From the NCBI RefSeq assembly GCF_014646095.1, contig NZ_BMMU01000008.1, positions 214,274 to 278,273 of the forward strand: a DNA stretch of 64,000 nt. Reading direction: 5' to 3'. The DNA is from Streptomyces lacrimifluminis. Lineage in GTDB: Bacteria > Actinomycetota > Actinomycetes > Streptomycetales > Streptomycetaceae. A program made the position numbers and the translations under genes. Position 1 is the first letter of the stretch; the number at the start of each line of letters is the position of its first letter. This document shows positions 45,087 through 54,095 of this stretch, piece after piece. The notes beneath the pieces are model-generated. The model was not told where the DNA came from. It searched no databases and worked only from the letters and a program-made list of their open reading frames with translations.

Positions 45087-45147
45087 CTCCACCCCCAGAC
45101 CCCGGTCGCGCTGAACGCGCTCGTCCTCAATCGCCGGACGGGCTGGG
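45087..45147. repeat. Dispersed intergenic repeat, family B, copy 2 (inverted)
   Basis: CTCCACCCCCAGACCCC ... CGCTGAACGCGCTCGTCCTC ... GCCGGACGGGCTG, matching in reverse the element at 17629-17700. Confidence 0.65.
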
Positions 45148-45150
45148 TGT

Positions 45151-45198
45151 GAGCGTTGGACGGGCCGGGTGGCGTACCCCCCGGCCCGTCCAACGCTC
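45151..45198. terminator. Terminator of adpA
   Basis: Perfect 16-bp inverted repeat, GAGCGTTGGACGGGCC and its complement, around a 16-nt loop, starting 5 nt past the adpA stop. Confidence 0.88.
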
Positions 45199-45203
45199 AA
45201 AAC

Positions 45204-46481
45204 CTACGCACCGCTCCGCTGCCCGGGCAGACTCGCGCGGCTTCCGACGTACGGATCCCGCGCGTGCTCCGCCGACAGGCCGACCGAGTTCGCCGTCCGC
45301 CGGGACTGGATCGGGACCGGGCTCTCCGGGTGCGGGGCGCGGTCGTGGCCGCCCTGGCCGTGGTGCCCGTGACCCTGGCCCGCCGTGGTCGGCGTACCCA
45401 TGCCGCCGGGGCCACCCTGCGCCCCGGTCATGCCGCCGTCCGGCTCCGGCATCCGCTCACTCTGCGGCCTGCGCGCCCGGTACGCCGCGCGGTACGCGGC
45501 CGGGGACGAGCCCAACTGGCGGCGGAAGTGGCCGCGCAGAGCCACCGGGGAGCGGAAGCCGCAGCGGCCCGCGACCTCGTCCACCGAGTAGTCCGACGTC
45601 TCCAGGAGACGCTGGGCCTGCAGGACGCGCTGCGTGATCAGCCACTGGAGCGGCGCGCTTCCCGTGAGCGAGCGGAAGCGGCGGTCGAACGTACGACGGG
45701 ACATGTACGCGCGCGCCGCCAGCGTCTCCACGTCGAACTGCTCGTGGAGGTGCTCCAGCGCCCAGGCGACGACCTCGGCGAGCGGGTCGGCGCCGATCTC
45801 CTCTGGTAAAGACCGATCGAGGTAGCGCTCCTGGCCGCCCGATCGGCGCGGCGGGACCACCAGTCGGCGGGCCAGCGCACCGGCCGCCTCGTTGCCGTGG
45901 TCCGTCCGCACGATGTGCAGGCACAGGTCGATGCCCGCCGCCGTGCCCGCGGATGTCAGTACGTCGCCGTCGTCCACGAAGAGTTCCCGTGGGTCGACGT
46001 GCACCGACGGATATCGCTTCGCCAGTGTCGGTGCGTACATCCAGTGTGTTGTGGCCGGACGGCCGTCCAGCAGGCCCGCCGCCGCGAGGACGAACGCGCC
46101 TGTGCACAGGCCAACGATCCGCGCACCCTCTTCATGGGCCCGACGCAGTGCGTCGAGCGCCTCTTCCGGTGGCGGCGCGGTGATCGAACGCCAGGCCGGC
46201 ACGACGACAGTGCCTGCCCGTGCGATCGCTTCCAGGCCGTTCGGCGCGGTCAGTTCCAGCCCGCCGGTGGTCCGCAGCGGGCCCTCTTCGCCGCCGCACA
46301 CCAACAGTCGGTAGCGCGGCACTCCGGCGTCCTGGCGGTCGATCCCGAACACCGAAAGTGGTATGGAACTCTCGAAGATGGGGCCGCCGCTGAACAGCAG
46401 CACCGCGACGATCTCCTTGCGGCGTCGCCCGGAAAGTTTCCGGGCCGCGGCTTCCGGCGCGGCAGTGGAGTCGTGGCTCAT
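45204..46481 (-). CDS. adpA: AdpA, AraC-family master developmental regulator
   Basis: 425-residue activator of morphological and secondary-metabolism genes. An N-terminal DJ-1/PfpI-like dimerisation domain (about 20-205; VAVLLFSGGPIFESSIPLSVF, GLCTGAFVLAAAGLL) is followed by two AraC helix-turn-helix units (about 240-340; LAARAYMSRRTFDRRFR, DEVAGRCGFRSPVALRGHFR). The C-terminal 80 residues are Gly/His/Met-rich. One TTA leucine codon (45807-45809, residue 225, in LDRSLPEE) sits between the domains, so translation should need the bldA tRNA-Leu, as known for adpA. A 377-bp upstream region carries two palindromes. Confidence 0.96.
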   Translation of the reverse strand: MSHDSTAAPEAAARKLSGRRRKEIVAVLLFSGGPIFESSIPLSVFGIDRQDAGVPRYRLLVCGGEEGPLRTTGGLELTAPNGLEAIARAGTVVVPAWRSITAPPPEEALDALRRAHEEGARIVGLCTGAFVLAAAGLLDGRPATTHWMYAPTLAKRYPSVHVDPRELFVDDGDVLTSAGTAAGIDLCLHIVRTDHGNEAAGALARRLVVPPRRSGGQERYLDRSLPEEIGADPLAEVVAWALEHLHEQFDVETLAARAYMSRRTFDRRFRSLTGSAPLQWLITQRVLQAQRLLETSDYSVDEVAGRCGFRSPVALRGHFRRQLGSSPAAYRAAYRARRPQSERMPEPDGGMTGAQGGPGGMGTPTTAGQGHGHHGQGGHDRAPHPESPVPIQSRRTANSVGLSAEHARDPYVGSRASLPGQRSGA

Positions 46482-46858
46482 ACTGCTAAGCCCCCCTCGG
46501 TGGTCGCGGCTCCTCGGTTGTGTCGCTCCTGCACGTTTCCCCTCGGTCCTGCACGAGTCCCCCGCCGTAGACAGTCAAGATCGAATCTACTGTGTCCCAT
46601 GATGCCGAGGTGACCAGTTGGTCACTCGACAGATTGTCGACTTGGCAACTTGGCGTAAAGCATTCGATCACGAAGCGTTGCACTCGTGGGGCGTGCAGGG
46701 AAGTGCGCCTCGTCGCGGTGGCCAATCCGCGTAGGGTGCGCGGGCCCGGCGGGACCCTTTCGGTGCAGGTGGAACAGGGGTTTGGGGGTTGTTCGGTCAA
46801 GGGGTGCACGGTAGCCGGAAGTTGGCTGAAAAGCATCGGGCGCGTGCGCTAAAACAGG
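46482..46858. other. adpA upstream control region
   Basis: 377 bp with no gene; the promoter and leader of adpA. Two dyads are annotated separately at 46611-46640. Direct repeats of CTTGGC (46641-46654) follow them. Confidence 0.6.
46611..46640. promoter_or_regulatory. Two adjacent palindromes upstream of adpA
   Basis: TGACCA-GT-TGGTCA (46611-46624) and TCGACA-GAT-TGTCGA (46626-46640), both perfect, one base apart and about 130-160 nt upstream of the start. Candidate sites for AdpA itself, a gamma-butyrolactone receptor or BldD; I cannot tell which. Confidence 0.6.
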
Positions 46859-47179
46859 TCAGTCGACCGGTGTAGTTCCGCCGGAGTGCCGACCGCCCCT
46901 GTGGGTGCCGGAATGGGTGCCGGAAGCGGTGCCGGAATGGGTCCTGCCGTGCCGTCCCCGCGGTGGAACGCCCTCCTCGGCCGACAGACGGGCCGCGCCG
47001 CGCTCGGACTGCCGCAGCAGCACCCGGCACACCCCGGTCACGGCCGCCAGCCCCAGTGCCGTACCGGCCGCGCCGCCGAGCGAGGTGCCGTAGAGGACCA
47101 GCACCACGGGGACCAGAACGCAGCTGAAGGCCGCCCAGCGGACGAGGTCGCTCGCGGAGTCCTGGGTGGGTGAGGTCAT
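46859..47179 (-). CDS. Small conserved membrane protein
   Basis: 106 residues. Two membrane helices (about 12-32 and 36-54; LVRWAAFSCVLVPVVLVLYG, GTALGLAAVTGVCRVLLR) are followed by a charged tail with imperfect GTHSGT-type repeats (about 80-100). The N-terminal part is strongly conserved in streptomycetes next to adpA. Function unknown. Confidence 0.7.
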   Translation of the reverse strand: MTSPTQDSASDLVRWAAFSCVLVPVVLVLYGTSLGGAAGTALGLAAVTGVCRVLLRQSERGAARLSAEEGVPPRGRHGRTHSGTASGTHSGTHRGGRHSGGTTPVD

Positions 47180-47525
47180 GGCCGCTCCCTGTGACGACGG
47201 GTCGCGGGGTTCAACGCGTGTTCGAGCGGTCGGTCACTGGCCAGGATGTCCGGAAGATGTGCGCGTACGTGATCGACGTGGGCGAGATGCGGGCGAACCC
47301 TGGGGAAACAGCCTGTACGTGGCAGCAACCATTGCGTTACGGGCACCCCCTCGTGCATGCTCCCTGGAACCCGTCCGGAGCACGTGCGGGCTATGGGCGA
47401 CGGAGGAGTGCCGCCGTACCCTTGGGGGTATGGGGTTGGGAAGATGATTCCCGGACACAGCTCCGCCGCACATTGTCGTCCCCATCACGTTGTCCCACCA
47501 CGAGGATCAAAACGCCGAGAATCCC
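47180..47525. other. Intergenic region upstream of the universal stress protein gene
   Basis: 346 bp between divergent genes. No gene or clear operator seen. A weak A-rich leader GATCAAAACGCCGAGAA precedes the stress-protein ATG. Confidence 0.4.
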
Positions 47526-48053
47526 ATGGCCGGTCACGAATTCCTGGAACCCGCAGACCGCAAGCGCCCCGTCGCCGATCACGCGGCGGCCGAGCCCTTG
47601 GCGGCGGAAGAACCACGTCAGTCCTGCGACCCCGCGTTCAAGCACGGTGTCGTCGTCGGTTTCGACGGCTCGACGTCGAGTGAGCGCGCCCTCGCGTACG
47701 CCATCGGCATGGCCCACCGCTCCGGTTCGGGCCTGATCATCGTGCATGTCGCCAACCGGCTGCCCACCACGGTGTGGGCCGGCTGTGAGCCCCCCGTCTT
47801 CGTCGACGTGCCGGACCACAGAACCGAGGTTCTCGGGCTCGAACTCGCGTGCGCGGAATATCTGGCCGAGGTGCCCTGGATCCTCGTCGAGCGCGGCGGC
47901 GACATCTGCCACGAACTCGAAGAGGTGGGGCGGGAGTACGAGGCCGACGCGATCGTCGTCGGCTCGACCCACGGCCTCGTCGGGCGCATCTTCGGGTCGG
48001 TGGCCGGGCGGCTCGCGAAGCGCGCCCAGCGTCCGGTCGTCGTCATTCCGTAG
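47526..48053 (+). CDS. Universal stress protein (UspA family)
   Basis: 175 residues from the ATG at 47526; the frame is open 12 codons further up. One Usp domain: GVVVGFDGSTSSERALAYAI (about 40-60), LIIVHVANRL, and the nucleotide loop VVGSTHGLVGRIFGSVAGRL (about 148-167), followed by the RPVVVIP strand. The glycine pattern favours an ATP-binding member. Role: stress or dormancy adaptation; the partner is unknown. Confidence 0.85.
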   Translation: MAGHEFLEPADRKRPVADHAAAEPLAAEEPRQSCDPAFKHGVVVGFDGSTSSERALAYAIGMAHRSGSGLIIVHVANRLPTTVWAGCEPPVFVDVPDHRTEVLGLELACAEYLAEVPWILVERGGDICHELEEVGREYEADAIVVGSTHGLVGRIFGSVAGRLAKRAQRPVVVIP

Positions 48054-48235
48054 CTCCTCCGGCAACTCCCCCTTCTCCTGTGCGAGATGAGTGGTGGGTG
48101 TCGCCGAACTCCCTTGTGGCACGCCTTTTTGCTTTGGGTGAACCTACTTGCGCGTAGAGGTGTTTGTGCGCTTGTGAAGGGCATATATCGGTCACCGCAC
48201 AAGCTGTACGGGCACACGCACGAAGGGAGCCCGCC

Positions 48236-48793
48236 GTGGACAATGACGTCTCCGCGGGAAGCACCACCACGATCCTCGGCCATCTCGCGCTCGGACTCAC
48301 CCTGTTGGCCTTCGGCCTCGGGCACACCGAGGTGATCGACGGCGTGACGGCCGCGAGCGCGGTCCCACTCGCCACCTACGTCGGCGGCCTCGCCCTCTTC
48401 ATCGCCGGGCTGCTCGCCTTCCGCGACCGGGACACGTTCACCGGTACGGCCTTCGCCGCACTCGGCGCGTTCTGGTTCACCTGGGGCGTCGGAGCCGACA
48501 CCCAGGTCTCCGCCAACGCGGCGGGCCTGTTCCTGCTGCTGTTCGCCCTCGTCGCGCTCAGTCTGACGCTGGGGGCGTCCGCGGCGGATCCGCTCACGCG
48601 GGGTGCGTACGGGCTGTTGTTCGTGGCGATGCTGCTGCTCGCCATCGCGCAGTTCGGGGACTCCGGGGGGCTTGCCAAGGTCGGTGGCTGGTTCGCCGCG
48701 GTGGGCGGCCTGGCCGCCTGGTATGCCGCGACGGCGGCCCTGGCGCACTGGCCTACGGCCATGCCACGACGTGCTGCCGGCCGGGGCGTGACG
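48236..48793 (+). CDS. GPR1/FUN34/YaaH-type membrane transporter (acetate/succinate)
   Basis: About 189 residues from the GTG at 48236, with AAGGGAG 6 nt upstream. Six membrane helices of the AceTr family: LGHLALGLTLLAFGL, ATYVGGLALFIAGLLAF, AFAALGAFWFTWG, AAGLFLLLFALVALSLTLG, LLFVAMLLLAIAQFG and GWFAAVGGLAAWYAATAAL. The second helix has the conserved GGL and the third FWFTWG-type signature. Likely exports or imports acetate or succinate. The end shown precedes a Thr-Gly tail that runs to 48805. Confidence 0.78.
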
Positions 48794-48843
48794 GCCACCG
48801 GTTAGCTGCGCAGGCTGGGGGTTGGGCGACCCCCGGCGATATG

Positions 48844-48882
48844 ACGATCCCCCCGTGGCTGGTGGCAACACGGGGGGATCGT
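48844..48882. terminator. Bidirectional terminator between the AceTr gene and glmS
   Basis: Perfect 14-bp inverted repeat ACGATCCCCCCGTG and its complement around an 11-nt loop. Confidence 0.85.
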
Positions 48883-48916
48883 TCTGTTCGTTGGCCTCCG
48901 CGGGTACGTGGGGGGT

Positions 48917-48970
48917 GCTCGCGCCCACGCGGCGGAGCCGCAAATTGATGCAGCCCCGCGCCCCTGAAAG
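48917..48970. repeat. Dispersed intergenic repeat, family A, copy 3
   Basis: GCTCGCGCCCACGCGGCGG ... GCAGCCCCGCGCCCCTGAAAG, same orientation as the copy at 646-700. Between a terminator and the glmS stop. Confidence 0.7.
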
Positions 48971-48985
48971 CCACCAGCGGGCGTC

Positions 48986-50803
48986 CTACTCCACCGTGAC
49001 CGACTTGGCGAGGTTCCGGGGCTTGTCGATGTCCCGTCCGAGTGCCAATGCCGTGTGGTAGGCGAGGAGTTGGAGGGGGATGCCCATCAGGATCGGGTCC
49101 AGTTCGTCCTCGTTCTTCGGGACGACGATCGTCTCGTCGGCCTTCTCCTGTTCCTGGTGGGCCACCGCGAGGATGCGACCGCTGCGGGCCTTGATCTCCT
49201 CCAGGGCGGCGCGGTTCTTCTCCAGGAGGTCGTCGTTCGGGACGATCGCGACCGTGGGCAGCGCGGGCTCGATGAGGGCCAGCGGGCCGTGCTTCAACTC
49301 CGAGGCGGGGTAGGCCTCGGCGTGGATGTACGAGACCTCCTTGAGCTTCAGGGAGGCCTCGCGGGCCACCGGGTAGCCCCGGACGCGGCCGATGAAGAGC
49401 ATCGAGCGGGCTTCGGCGTACTGCTCGGCCAGCTTCCTGATCTCCTCCTCCTGCTCCAGGATCTCGGAGATCTGCCCGGGCAGCCTGCGCAGCCCCGCGA
49501 TGATCCGCTTGCCGTCACGGACCGACAGGTCCCGGGTGCGGCCCAGGTGCAGGGCGAGGAGCGCGAAGGCGACGGTGGTGTTGGTGAAGCACTTGGTGGA
49601 GACGACGCAGACCTCGGGGCCCGCGTGCACGTACATGCCGCCGTCCGCCTCGCGGGCGATCGCCGAACCGACCACGTTGACGATGCCCAGCACCCGCGCG
49701 CCCTTGCGCTTCAGCTCCTGTACGGCGGCCAGCACGTCGTACGTCTCGCCGGACTGCGAGACGGCCACGTACAGCGTGTCGGGGTCGACGACCGCGTTGC
49801 GGTAGCGGAACTCGGAGGCCGGCTCGGCGTCGGCCGGGATGCGGGCCAGCTCCTCGATCATCTGGGCGCCGATCATGCCCGCGTGGTACGAGGTGCCGCA
49901 GCCGAGGATCTTCACGCGCCGCACGGCACGCGCCTCGCGGGCGTCCAGGTTGAGGCCGCCGAGGTGGACCGTGGAGAAGCGGTCGTCGATCCGGCCGCGC
50001 AGGACACGGTCCACGGCCTCGGGCTGCTCGTGGATCTCCTTGTGCATGTACGTGTCGTGGCCGCCCATGTCGTACGAGGCCGCCTCCCACTCCACGGTGG
50101 TGGGCTCCGCGGTCGTGCGGGTGCCCTCCGTGGTGTACGTGCGGAAGTCGTCGGCCTTGAGCGTGGCCATCTCGCCGTCGTCCAGCGTCACTATCTGCCG
50201 CGTGTGGGTGACCAGCGCGGCGATGTCCGAGGCGACGAACATCTCCTTCTCACCGATGCCCAGGACGACCGGGGAGCCGTTGCGGGCCGCCACGATCCGG
50301 TCGGGGAAGTCGGCGTGCATGACCGCGATGCCGTACGTGCCCTCGATCAGGCGCAGCGACTGGCGGACCTTCTCCTCCAGGGTCTCCGCCTGGGAGCGGG
50401 CGATGAGGTGGGTGAGGACCTCGGTGTCCGTCTCGGAGAGGAACTCGACGCCGTCGGCTTCGAGCTTCTTGCGCAGCTCGGAGGCGTTGTCGATGATCCC
50501 GTTGTGGACGACGGCGACCTTGTTGTCGGCCGACATGTGCGGGTGCGCGTTGTGGTCGGAGGGGGCGCCGTGCGTGGCCCAGCGGGTGTGGGCGATGCCG
50601 GTGGTACCGGCGAAGCGCTTGGGGACCTTGGCCTCCAGGTCCCGGACCCGGCCCTTGGCCTTGACCATCTTCAGGCCCGCCGCCTTCGGCGAGGTCACGA
50701 CGATGCCCGCCGAGTCGTAGCCGCGGTACTCCAGGCGCTGCAGGCCTTCGAGGAGCAGTGGCGCCACGTCACGCCTGCCGATGTATCCGACGATTCCGCA
50801 CAT
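48986..50803 (-). CDS. glmS: Glutamine-fructose-6-phosphate aminotransferase (isomerising)
   Basis: 605-residue enzyme that converts fructose-6-phosphate and glutamine to glucosamine-6-phosphate, the entry to amino sugars for peptidoglycan. The N-terminal glutaminase starts MCGIVGYIG, where Cys2 is the nucleophile, with THTRWATHGAPSDHNAHPH-type loop residues (about 75-95). Two SIS isomerase domains follow (about 285-425 and 460-595; GCGTSYHAG, AVSQSGETYDVLAA, ASLKLKEVSYIHAEAYPASE). The C-terminus KPRNLAKSVTVE is the conserved one that contributes to the ammonia channel. It is preceded by an 85-residue gene 18 nt upstream on the same strand. Confidence 0.96.
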   Translation of the reverse strand: MCGIVGYIGRRDVAPLLLEGLQRLEYRGYDSAGIVVTSPKAAGLKMVKAKGRVRDLEAKVPKRFAGTTGIAHTRWATHGAPSDHNAHPHMSADNKVAVVHNGIIDNASELRKKLEADGVEFLSETDTEVLTHLIARSQAETLEEKVRQSLRLIEGTYGIAVMHADFPDRIVAARNGSPVVLGIGEKEMFVASDIAALVTHTRQIVTLDDGEMATLKADDFRTYTTEGTRTTAEPTTVEWEAASYDMGGHDTYMHKEIHEQPEAVDRVLRGRIDDRFSTVHLGGLNLDAREARAVRRVKILGCGTSYHAGMIGAQMIEELARIPADAEPASEFRYRNAVVDPDTLYVAVSQSGETYDVLAAVQELKRKGARVLGIVNVVGSAIAREADGGMYVHAGPEVCVVSTKCFTNTTVAFALLALHLGRTRDLSVRDGKRIIAGLRRLPGQISEILEQEEEIRKLAEQYAEARSMLFIGRVRGYPVAREASLKLKEVSYIHAEAYPASELKHGPLALIEPALPTVAIVPNDDLLEKNRAALEEIKARSGRILAVAHQEQEKADETIVVPKNEDELDPILMGIPLQLLAYHTALALGRDIDKPRNLAKSVTVE

Positions 50804-50820
50804 ATACAGGTACCTGGTCC

Positions 50821-51078
50821 CTAGCCGTAGACGATGCGGCGCAACTGCCGGAGGGTGAGCTCCGGTGGTGCGACCGCGCGGTATTTCAGATCCGCCTCGA
50901 TCCGGTCGAAGATCGTCGCGTTCACCAGTCCCTGACCCTGGAGTTCGCGATGGCGGCGACGGACATAATCCTCGGTTGTCTCGTCGAAGTAGGCGAGAAC
51001 GTCCTGAATCACCCGCAGCGCCTCGCCCCGGGCAAGGGGTGTGGTACGCGTCAGATGATCAACGAGTTCGTCGTGCAC
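50821..51078 (-). CDS. Small conserved helical protein upstream of glmS
   Basis: 85 residues, ATG at 51078. All-helical and charged (LVDHLTRTTPLARGEALRVI, VLAYFDETTEDYVRRRHREL, LRQLRRIVYG). No export signal. It ends 18 nt before the glmS start and is probably co-transcribed with it. Function unknown. Confidence 0.65.
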   Translation of the reverse strand: MHDELVDHLTRTTPLARGEALRVIQDVLAYFDETTEDYVRRRHRELQGQGLVNATIFDRIEADLKYRAVAPPELTLRQLRRIVYG

Positions 51079-51227
51079 CCGACGATCCTGAGGTAAAGCG
51101 CTGGCAATCGCAAGAATCCTGCCCGATATCGGGCAACGGTCTGTTGAAACTCTTATGGGACCCTGTTCGGGGCCTGTTCACCCTGTGTCCTGCGTGACGA
51201 TGGCTGCCCAGAGCACCTTTTTCAGCC

Positions 51228-52850
51228 ATGGACACTCCTCGCATGGGCGTACCCGAGCAGCTCGCAGAGCGCATGAGCATGGCCGAGCAGCACGAGTACC
51301 TTCGCGCCAAGTTCTCGCGGCGCACGATGATCAGAAGCGGTGCCGTCACCGTCGGTGCCGTCGCGGGCGGTGCGTTCGTGCCGGGCGCAGCCCAGGCCGC
51401 GACGCGGACCTCCGTACCGACGCGGACGTACTCGCAGGCCGCGAACGTCGACGGCGCGCTCGTCGCGCCCTTCGGCCGTCACCTCGCCTGGGGCAACGAC
51501 CCCCGCACGGAGATCACCGTCTCCTGGCAGGTCCCGGTCGCGGTGAAGAAGCCCTTCATCCGCGTCGGCGCCCACCCCTGGGACCTCTCCCGCAAGATCG
51601 AGGCCGAGGTCCGGACGCTGTACACCCCGGCGGGTGTCGGCGCCAGCGGCGACCACACCCAGTACTACCTGCACGCCAAGCTCACCCACCTGCGTCCCGG
51701 CAGGACGTACTACTACGGCGTCGGCCACGCCGGCTTCGACCCGGCCGAGGCACACCTGCTGGGCACGCTCGGCACCTTCACCACCGCCCCCGACCTCCCC
51801 CACTCTCGGCTTCGCTCGAGCGGGGGGACCCCCATGAAGCCGTTCACCTTCACGGCCTTCGGCGACGAGGGCGTCAGCTACCACGCGCTCGCCAACAACA
51901 GCCTCCTCCTCGGCCAGAACCCGGCCTTCCACCTGCACGCCGGTGACATCGCGTACGGCGACCCGACCGGACAGGGCAAGACCTCCGACACCGGCTTCGA
52001 CTCCCGGGTGTGGGACCAGTTCCTCGCGCAGACCGAGTCGGTCGCCAAGTCCGTCCCGTGGATGCCGGCCTACGGCAACCACGACATGGAGGCCTGGTAC
52101 TCGCCCAACGGCTACGGCGGCGAGGAGGCCCGCTGGAACCTGCCCGACAACGGCCCGGACCGGAAGAACCTTCCCGGCGTCTACTCCTTCGTCTACGGCA
52201 ACACGGCGGTCATCTCGCTGGACGCCAACGACATCTCCTTCGAGATCCCGGCCAACCTCGGGATCTCCGGCGGCACCCAGACCAAGTGGCTGGAGGCGCA
52301 GCTGAAGAGGTTCCGCGCTTCCAAGGACGTCGACTTCGTCGTGGTCTTCTTCCACCACTGCGCCTACTGCACCTCCACCGCGCACGCCTCGGAGGGGGGC
52401 GTACGCCAGGAGTGGGTGCCGCTGTTCGAGAAGTACACGGTCGACCTGGTCATCAACGGCCACAACCACCAGTACGAGCGCACCGACGTCATCAAGGGCG
52501 GCGCGGTCACCAAGAAGCTCCCGATCGGCGGCACTTCGTACCCCGAGACCGAGGGCGTCGTCTATGTGACGGCGGGCGCGGCCGGCCGCAGCCTGTACGC
52601 GTTCACCGCCCCGCTGTCCTACGAGGGACACGAGAACGAGGTCGAATCGGTCGCCTCCTTCATCAACACCAAGGAGGGCAAGGTCGACGAGACGGTCACC
52701 TGGTCGCGCGTGCGCTACCTCGACTACTCCTTCCTGCGCGTCGACGTCACCCCCGCCGCCAGGGGCCGCCTCGCCACGCTGACGGTGCGCGGTATCGCGG
52801 AGACGGGCGAGGAGGTCGACCGCTTCACGGTCGCGCGCCGCGTACGCTGA
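51228..52850 (+). CDS. Tat-secreted purple-acid-phosphatase-like metallophosphoesterase
   Basis: 540-residue secreted phosphatase. An N-terminal Tat signal SRRTMIRSGAVTVGAVAGG (about 30-50) is followed by a fibronectin-like PAP N-domain (about 75-195; ITVSWQVPV, YYLHAKLTHLRPG, YYYGVGHAG). The calcineurin-type metal site: FTAFGDEGV, LHAGDIAYGD, PAYGNHDMEAW, VFFHHCAYC and INGHNHQYER. The start may be the ATG at 51228 or the one at 51243. Between the two domains is a short in-frame insert LPHSRLRSSGGTPM, which is a repeat (51800-51834). Confidence 0.87.
   Translation: MDTPRMGVPEQLAERMSMAEQHEYLRAKFSRRTMIRSGAVTVGAVAGGAFVPGAAQAATRTSVPTRTYSQAANVDGALVAPFGRHLAWGNDPRTEITVSWQVPVAVKKPFIRVGAHPWDLSRKIEAEVRTLYTPAGVGASGDHTQYYLHAKLTHLRPGRTYYYGVGHAGFDPAEAHLLGTLGTFTTAPDLPHSRLRSSGGTPMKPFTFTAFGDEGVSYHALANNSLLLGQNPAFHLHAGDIAYGDPTGQGKTSDTGFDSRVWDQFLAQTESVAKSVPWMPAYGNHDMEAWYSPNGYGGEEARWNLPDNGPDRKNLPGVYSFVYGNTAVISLDANDISFEIPANLGISGGTQTKWLEAQLKRFRASKDVDFVVVFFHHCAYCTSTAHASEGGVRQEWVPLFEKYTVDLVINGHNHQYERTDVIKGGAVTKKLPIGGTSYPETEGVVYVTAGAAGRSLYAFTAPLSYEGHENEVESVASFINTKEGKVDETVTWSRVRYLDYSFLRVDVTPAARGRLATLTVRGIAETGEEVDRFTVARRVR
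51800..51834 (+). repeat. Short repetitive element inserted in frame in the phosphatase gene
   Basis: CCACTCTCGGCTTCGCTCG followed by AGCGGGGGGACCCCCAT: a G/C-rich dyad of a type commonly seen between Streptomyces genes. Here it adds about 13 codons at the domain boundary. Confidence 0.6.
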
Positions 52851-52948
52851 GCGTGCCCGTATGCCCCGAAGGCAGGGCGTACGAGTGAGTGACGAGTGAC
52901 ACCAACAGGCGGTTCTCCGGCGGGAGTCGCGGGTTCTCACCCGCATCT

Positions 52949-53845
52949 CTACATGCGCTTGAGGACCGCCTGTTTGGCGAGTGCGAACTCGTCGTCCGTG
53001 AGGACGCCGGTCTGGTGCAACTCGCCGAGTTCGCGGAGCCGGCGGAGCTGGGCGTCGTGGTCGTGTTCGACGAAGGGCGGTGCGTTGTCGGCCGGAGGCC
53101 CGGTGATCTCCTTCTGTCGCTGCGGGGGTACGTCCGTCACGGGCGCCGCCGGATGCGGCAGGCGGGCCTGGACGGCCGCCGCCACCAACGCCATCAGCGG
53201 GTCCTTCTTGAATCCCCACAGCTCGACGGAGTTGGGGTCGTACTTCGGCGGGGTCTTGGTCGGCGCGTGCCGCACACCGAAGCGCAGGTAGCCGTTCTCC
53301 AGGCCCACCGCCGGATGCCACTCCACGGCCGCGATGTCGCCGACGGCCAGGGAACGGGGGCCGGCGGCGGACTTCGCGTCCTCCGTCTTCCAGTTCCACT
53401 CCAGCCGGATGTGCTCACCGTCGAAGGTCACGGTGCCGTCCCCGGCCGACACGGACAGCGGTACGGCGGGCCCGGGCAGCAGATACCGGTCCACCGCACC
53501 GGACGGCACCTCGTCCAGCAGCAGCGCGTTGCGGACCTCGTCCACGAGGTACTCGGCGACGCCGTACCGGTCCGACTCGACGTTCAGCTGATACGGGTCG
53601 TTGGGTTCCGCCAGCTTGCCGCCGGTCGCCTGGAGCAGCGGGTCGGCGCCGTCGCGCAGCCGGAGCCTGAGGCGCCCCGACTTTCTGCCCTGCTCGAAGG
53701 AGACACCGGCCAACGCGTGGAGGGGGACGGTGAGTTCGCCCAGTTCCTTGCGGAGCAGGCTGACGTTCTTGTCACGCCCCGGGGTGAGCCGGAGGGCGTC
53801 ACCGTCGAAGACCCACGTGCCGTCCTTCTGGATGATTTCCGCCAT
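52949..53845 (-). CDS. DUF4429 protein with C-terminal SHOCT domain
   Basis: 298 residues from the ATG at 53845; the frame is open much further up but without signal. Two DUF4429 beta domains (about 1-115 and 120-225; GTWVFDGDALRLTPG, GTVTFDGEHIRLEWNW) and a C-terminal SHOCT helix pair (about 268-298; QLRRLRELGELHQTGVLTDD and EFALAKQAVLKRM) typical of proteins thought to pack on membranes or multimerise. Cytoplasmic. Convergent with the phosphatase. Function unknown. Confidence 0.8.
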   Translation of the reverse strand: MAEIIQKDGTWVFDGDALRLTPGRDKNVSLLRKELGELTVPLHALAGVSFEQGRKSGRLRLRLRDGADPLLQATGGKLAEPNDPYQLNVESDRYGVAEYLVDEVRNALLLDEVPSGAVDRYLLPGPAVPLSVSAGDGTVTFDGEHIRLEWNWKTEDAKSAAGPRSLAVGDIAAVEWHPAVGLENGYLRFGVRHAPTKTPPKYDPNSVELWGFKKDPLMALVAAAVQARLPHPAAPVTDVPPQRQKEITGPPADNAPPFVEHDHDAQLRRLRELGELHQTGVLTDDEFALAKQAVLKRM

Positions 53846-53868
53846 GAGGAGATTCTGGCACCGGGCCG

Positions 53869-54095
53869 TCACAACCCCAGCGCGTTCGCGGCCTTGTCGT
53901 CGAAGGCGAACCGAACGGCCTTGTCGGCCAGGGTCGTTGTGCGCATCCAGAGCTTGCCGGAGCGCACCTCGAGGTGACCTCCGGGTTGTCCTGGCAGACG
54001 AGGACGACGAGGACGAAGGAGCCGCCGGCCTCGGCCCTCTGCAGGAACACCTGGTCCTCCGGGTAGGGCGCGGAGCACCCTGCTCGTGGGCGCAC
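53869..54095 (-). pseudogene. Relic of a small protein, frameshifted
   Basis: Two frames join if one base is added at 53973-53975: AGCSAPYPEDQVFLQRAEAG ... LVVLVCQDNPEVT, then LEVRSGKLWMRTTTLADKAV and RFAFDDKAANALGL. The junction is in a CC run, where CCC would restore the frame. No convincing start codon signal. Between the DUF4429 gene and desD. In S. coelicolor this interval holds, from memory, a beta-N-acetylhexosaminidase gene, which is absent here. Confidence 0.5.
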
